NCBI GenBank assembly: GCA_030621975.1
Contig: JAUXGQ010000032.1
Location: 1-9,110 of the forward strand
From: Gammaproteobacteria bacterium
GTDB lineage: Bacteria; Pseudomonadota; Gammaproteobacteria; Chromatiales; Chromatiaceae
Direction: 5' to 3'
DNA: 9,110 bases
The notes beneath the pieces are model-generated. The model searched no databases and had not been told where the DNA came from. It saw nothing but the letters and a program-made list of their open reading frames with translations. A program made the position numbers and the translations under genes. Shown piece by piece: positions 6,460-9,110 of this stretch (position 1 is the first letter of the stretch; every line of letters starts with the position of its first letter).

Positions 6460-7419
6460 ATGGATTTGAGCTTTCTTGAATTTGAACAACCCATCGCCGA
6501 ACTCGAGGCGAAGATCGAAGAATTGCGATTGGTTGGCGATGATGCGGAGATCAATATCCAGGACGAAATCGGTCGACTGGAGCAGAAAAGCCAGTCCCTG
6601 ACCGCGGCGGTGTTTTCCTCGCTCACACCCTGGCAGATTTCCCAGCTTGCCCGACACCCCCAGCGTCCCTACATGCTGGATTATGTCAAACGGGTTTTCG
6701 ACGATTTCCATGAACTTCATGGTGACCGCGCCTTTGCGGATGATCCGGCCATCGTGGGTGGCCTGGCGCGGCTCAAGGGTAAATCCGTGATGGTGATCGG
6801 GCACCAGAAGGGCCGGGAGACGAAAGACAAACTGCAGCGTAATTTTGGCATGCCGCGGCCCGAGGGCTATCGTAAGGCGCTGCGTCTGTTGCGGATGGCG
6901 GAACGTTTCGACCTGCCGATACTAACCTTTATCGATACCCCCGGCGCCTATCCCGGAGTGGGGGCCGAGGAGCGGGGGCAAAGCGAGGCCATTGCCCGGA
7001 ATCTTGAGGTGATGGCGGGACTCAGGACACCGGTCGTCTGTACGGTGGTCGGTGAAGGTGGATCTGGCGGCGCCCTGGCGATCGGTGTGGGCGACCGGTT
7101 GCTGATGCTCCAGTACAGCACTTATTCGGTCATTTCACCGGAAGGTTGTGCCTCGATTCTCTGGAAGAGTGCGGAGAAGGCCCCCCTGGCGGCTGAAGCC
7201 ATGGGCATCACCTCGAATCGCTTAAAGGAGTTAGGTCTGATAGACGACATCCTGCCGGAGCCCTTGGGGGGGGCCCATCGGGATGTGGATGCCATGGCTA
7301 AGATCTTGAAACGAGCGCTATGGGAAAACCTGAAAAACCTGGAGCAGGTGCCGATCGAGGATTTACTGGACGCCCGCTATCAGCGGCTGATGAATTACGG
7401 CCAGTTTAGTGTTGCGTGA
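6460..7419 (+). CDS. accA: Acetyl-CoA carboxylase carboxyltransferase subunit alpha
   Basis: AccA pairs with AccD to form the carboxyltransferase that moves CO2 from biotin on AccB to acetyl-CoA, giving malonyl-CoA in the first committed step of fatty-acid synthesis. The 319 residues equal the E. coli length. The N-terminal helix pair (FLEFEQPIAELEAKIEEL) is followed by RPYMLDYV, HGDRAFADDPAIVGG, the TFIDTPGAYPGVGAEERGQSEAIARNL block (157-182), the glycine-rich oxyanion-hole segment GEGGSGGALAIG (198-209) of the crotonase-like fold, and YSVISPEGCASILWKS (222-237). No Shine-Dalgarno is visible before the ATG, so translation may depend on coupling to dnaE, whose stop is 23 nt upstream. A run of eight G at 7266-7273 lies within the codons for Leu-Gly-Gly-Ala. 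The gene end overlaps tilS by 4 nt. Confidence 0.97.
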   Translation: MDLSFLEFEQPIAELEAKIEELRLVGDDAEINIQDEIGRLEQKSQSLTAAVFSSLTPWQISQLARHPQRPYMLDYVKRVFDDFHELHGDRAFADDPAIVGGLARLKGKSVMVIGHQKGRETKDKLQRNFGMPRPEGYRKALRLLRMAERFDLPILTFIDTPGAYPGVGAEERGQSEAIARNLEVMAGLRTPVVCTVVGEGGSGGALAIGVGDRLLMLQYSTYSVISPEGCASILWKSAEKAPLAAEAMGITSNRLKELGLIDDILPEPLGGAHRDVDAMAKILKRALWENLKNLEQVPIEDLLDARYQRLMNYGQFSVA

Positions 7420-8795
7420 GCCTGACCTTCTGTCCCGAAAGGCTGCTTGCGGTTCTCAAGAGCCTGCCCCCGACACCCCGCTACTGGATTGCCTACAGCG
7501 GGGGGCGGGATTCCCAAGTGCTGCTGCATGCCATGGCTGTCTTGCGAGACCGCTATAGCGCCAATCTACGGGCGGTGCACGTCAATCATGGTCTGCAATC
7601 GGATGCCGGGATCTGGAGCCGGCATTGTGAAGGTTACTGTGGTTGCCAGGGGATTACACTGACGCAGGTAGAACTGACGCTGGAGCGGGCCCGGGGGCAG
7701 AGTATGGAAGCGGTTGCGCGGGAAGCGCGTTACCGGGCAATCGATGAACTGATGGGTGAGGGTGAGATCCTGCTCACTGCCCACCACCAGGAAGACCAGG
7801 CGGAGACCGTCCTGCTGCAGTTGCTCAGGGGCAGCGGCCCCAGCGGCCTGGCTGCAATGCCGACTTTAACGGCCTTTGGCCCAGGTCTTCTGGCAAGACC
7901 ACTGCTGGGGTTCAAACGGAGTCAACTGGCGGCGTACGCCCTCGAGTCTTCCCTGATCTGGGTGGAAGACAGCAGCAACGAGAATACCGATTTCGACAGG
8001 AATTATCTCCGCCATCGGGTGATGCCGTTGATCGTACAGCGCTGGCCTTCCATGGCGGTTACTCTGTCCCGTAGCGCCCGGCATTGCGCGGAGGCCCAGC
8101 ATCTCATCGAGGAAGCCGCCGCGCGTGATTGCGGCCTGGTTGCCACGCAAAAGGAGGGTGTGCTGTCGGCGCCGGCACTGCTTGGGTTGCCCGGACCCCG
8201 TCGGCGCGCCGTCCTGCGACATTGGTTCCGGCAACTCGGGTTTCCCCTCCCGGATACCGTGCATCTGGACCGCATAAGCCGCGAGGTACTTTCATCGGAT
8301 CCCGATCGGGTTCCGCGGGTCACCTGGTCCGGGGTAGAAGTCCGTCGTTATCGCGGGGGGCTTTACGCCATGCCTTCGCTGCCCGTCCACGCTGCGGAGC
8401 AACGCCTGGCGTGGGACGGGGCTTCGCCGCTGCCGTTGCCCTCCGGGCTGGGCACCCTGCAGGCCCAGGAGTGTATGGGTAGCGGAATCGCCACAAGGCT
8501 GTGGAAGAACTCTCGGCTCAGCGTGGGATTTCGTCAAGGGGGGGAGCGGTGTCGCCCTGCCGGAAGAGGGCACAGGCACAGTTTGAAAAAGCTGTTCCAG
8601 GAGCAGGGGATACCGCCTTGGCAGCGAGACCGGATCCCGCTGGTGTTTCTGGATGATCGACTGGCGGCGGTTACGGGCCTGTGCAGTTGCGAGCCCTTTC
8701 AAGCGGCGCCAGGGGAGCCGGGTATGAAACTGGTTTGGAACCCGGATGACGGTGCTGATAAAAGCCCCTTGGGTAGATCTCACAAAATTTCATAA
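7416..8795 (+). CDS. tilS: tRNA(Ile)-lysidine synthetase TilS
   Basis: TilS uses ATP and lysine to convert C34 of the CAU-anticodon tRNA-Ile to lysidine, so that it reads AUA and is charged with Ile. The protein has 459 residues (E. coli 432). The GTG start overlaps the accA stop (GTGA), which suggests translational coupling. The PP-loop SGGRDS (28-33) marks the N-type ATP pyrophosphatase domain. VHVNHGL (54-60), EAVAREARYRAI (98-109) and TAHHQEDQAET (121-131) follow. The last carries Glu where many homologues have the first Asp of the DDQ motif, a conservative change. DSSNENTDFDRNYLRHRV (185-202) completes the catalytic domain. The middle substrate-binding domain (~255-325) and the C-terminal domain with LKKLFQEQGIPPWQRDRIPLVF are both present. 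The family homology ends near KLVW. The last ~18 residues (NPDDGADKSPLGRSHKIS) are extra, and the stop codon lies at the border of a repeat element, so the tail may have been changed by that insertion. Confidence 0.95.
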   Translation: MSLTFCPERLLAVLKSLPPTPRYWIAYSGGRDSQVLLHAMAVLRDRYSANLRAVHVNHGLQSDAGIWSRHCEGYCGCQGITLTQVELTLERARGQSMEAVAREARYRAIDELMGEGEILLTAHHQEDQAETVLLQLLRGSGPSGLAAMPTLTAFGPGLLARPLLGFKRSQLAAYALESSLIWVEDSSNENTDFDRNYLRHRVMPLIVQRWPSMAVTLSRSARHCAEAQHLIEEAAARDCGLVATQKEGVLSAPALLGLPGPRRRAVLRHWFRQLGFPLPDTVHLDRISREVLSSDPDRVPRVTWSGVEVRRYRGGLYAMPSLPVHAAEQRLAWDGASPLPLPSGLGTLQAQECMGSGIATRLWKNSRLSVGFRQGGERCRPAGRGHRHSLKKLFQEQGIPPWQRDRIPLVFLDDRLAAVTGLCSCEPFQAAPGEPGMKLVWNPDDGADKSPLGRSHKIS

Positions 8796-8920
8796 CCGCG
8801 GATGGACACGGATTAACACGGATAGAATTTAAATTGCGCTTGGCTTTACGCTGAGGGTTGGCGTGGCGGATTATTCGCCTGCTATGGATTACCACGAAAA
8901 ATCCGTGTCCATCCGTGGTT
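8794..8920. repeat. 127-bp inverted-repeat intergenic element
   Basis: The arms 8794-8813 and 8901-8920 are a 20-bp inverted repeat with one mismatch (AACCGCGGATGGACACGGAT against the complement of ATCCGTGTCCATCCGTGGTT). The left arm continues as a degenerate ~10-bp tandem: GGATGGACAC (8800), GGATTAACAC (8810), GGATAGAATT (8820). The ~87-nt interior has no gene; it contains the palindrome AATTTAAATT near 8826. Sequences of the AACCACGGATGGACACGGAT type occur as dispersed intergenic repeats in many unrelated bacteria, which I recall from general knowledge. No target duplication is evident. The left arm begins inside the tilS stop codon. It could fold into a long hairpin in the 3' end of the transcript. 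Confidence 0.7.
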
Positions 8921-9110
8921 GCTTTAATGGGCAGGTTCGAGGGACTTACCAATGCGATGGTAAACCGCCCGGGATGTGGGCACAGGGTAGGACTAGCCCG
9001 GATATTTCACCACAGAGGACACAGAGGGCACAGAGGTTATTAATTTTCAAAGGCTTTGTCATTCGGGGCCGAAACAGCGGTGTTTACATGGTGTTCCGAC
9101 AACTATGCAG
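8921..9110. other. Intergenic region downstream of tilS, no gene supported
   Basis: No convincing coding frame on either strand, no tRNA-like fold and no T-run terminator is visible after tilS. Apart from the 9-bp tandem repeat, it holds a small perfect hairpin TTACCA/TGGTAA (8946-8951 and 8958-8963, 6-nt loop), and CCGGG (8969-8973) that could pair with CCCGG (8997-9001). Neither is followed by a T-run. The ATG at 9088 opens a frame to the right edge, but only seven codons are visible. Confidence 0.5.
9011..9037. repeat. Short tandem repeat, three 9-bp units CACAGAGGN
   Basis: CACAGAGGA (9011-9019), CACAGAGGG (9020-9028) and CACAGAGGT (9029-9037) are three units differing only in the last base. 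The context TTTCACCACAGAGG is a motif I recall as a widespread intergenic repeat. Read in one frame it gives the HRGHRGHRG peptide often mis-annotated as a small protein; there is no sign that it is translated. Confidence 0.7.

Noticed and set aside
8794..9037. CRISPR array considered for the downstream repeats
   Set aside because: The units are 9-10 bp with no spacers, and the 20-bp arms are inverted, not direct.
8858..9043. 61-codon open frame on the plus strand ending in HRGHRGHRGY
   Set aside because: The peptide is a translation of the inverted-repeat element and the CACAGAGGN tandem, a common source of spurious small proteins. No ribosome binding site is evident.
9088..9110. Possible start of a downstream gene (MVFRQLC...)
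   Set aside because: The first residues recall the FRQL start of some metallo-beta-lactamase-fold hydrolases (ETHE1-like), but only seven codons are visible and no Shine-Dalgarno precedes the ATG. This is not enough to call a gene.

Overview
All seven protein genes lie on the + strand and form a typical gammaproteobacterial envelope, fatty-acid and replication block. The order is bamA (3' part only), skp, fabZ, rnhB, dnaE, accA, tilS. The gene order, a DnaE that aligns almost residue for residue with the E. coli polymerase, and moderately high GC point to a gammaproteobacterium. The species cannot be told from this window. The intergenic palindromes are of a kind I associate with sulfur-oxidising and related gammaproteobacteria, but that is only an impression.

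Layout. Bases 2-919 hold the last ~305 codons of bamA, the outer-membrane beta-barrel insertase. Bases 939-1466 encode the periplasmic chaperone Skp, best started at a TTG. Bases 1485-1928 encode FabZ. Bases 1929-2223 have no gene. They hold a well-formed non-autonomous mobile element (MITE-like): 25-bp terminal inverted repeats with one mismatch, flanked by an 8-bp direct repeat TAGAAAAA. A second palindromic repeat is nested inside it. The right end of the element touches the start codon of rnhB (2224-2814). Then follow dnaE (2849-6436), accA (6460-7419) and tilS (7416-8795), with short gaps and a 4-nt accA/tilS overlap. From the tilS stop codon to the window end (8796-9110) there is no supportable gene. 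That stretch holds a 127-bp inverted-repeat element, a 9-bp tandem repeat (CACAGAGGN x3) and some unassigned sequence.

How the genes work together. BamA and Skp deliver and insert outer-membrane proteins. FabZ and AccA serve fatty-acid synthesis, the source of phospholipid and lipid A acyl chains. RNase HII and DNA polymerase III alpha serve DNA replication and ribonucleotide removal. TilS makes the lysidine needed to decode AUA codons. Close spacing suggests one or two co-transcribed units.

Main points of interest. (1) The lipid A genes lpxD, lpxA and lpxB, which usually sit between skp and fabZ and between fabZ and rnhB in this cluster, are all absent. Removing the mobile element in silico leaves fabZ and rnhB only about 60 nt apart, so lpxA and lpxB were already missing when the element arrived. 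(2) The element sits at the rnhB start and seems to supply its only Shine-Dalgarno-like bases. (3) The tilS stop codon lies at the edge of the downstream repeat element. I found no sign of a wholly new enzymatic or defence system here.
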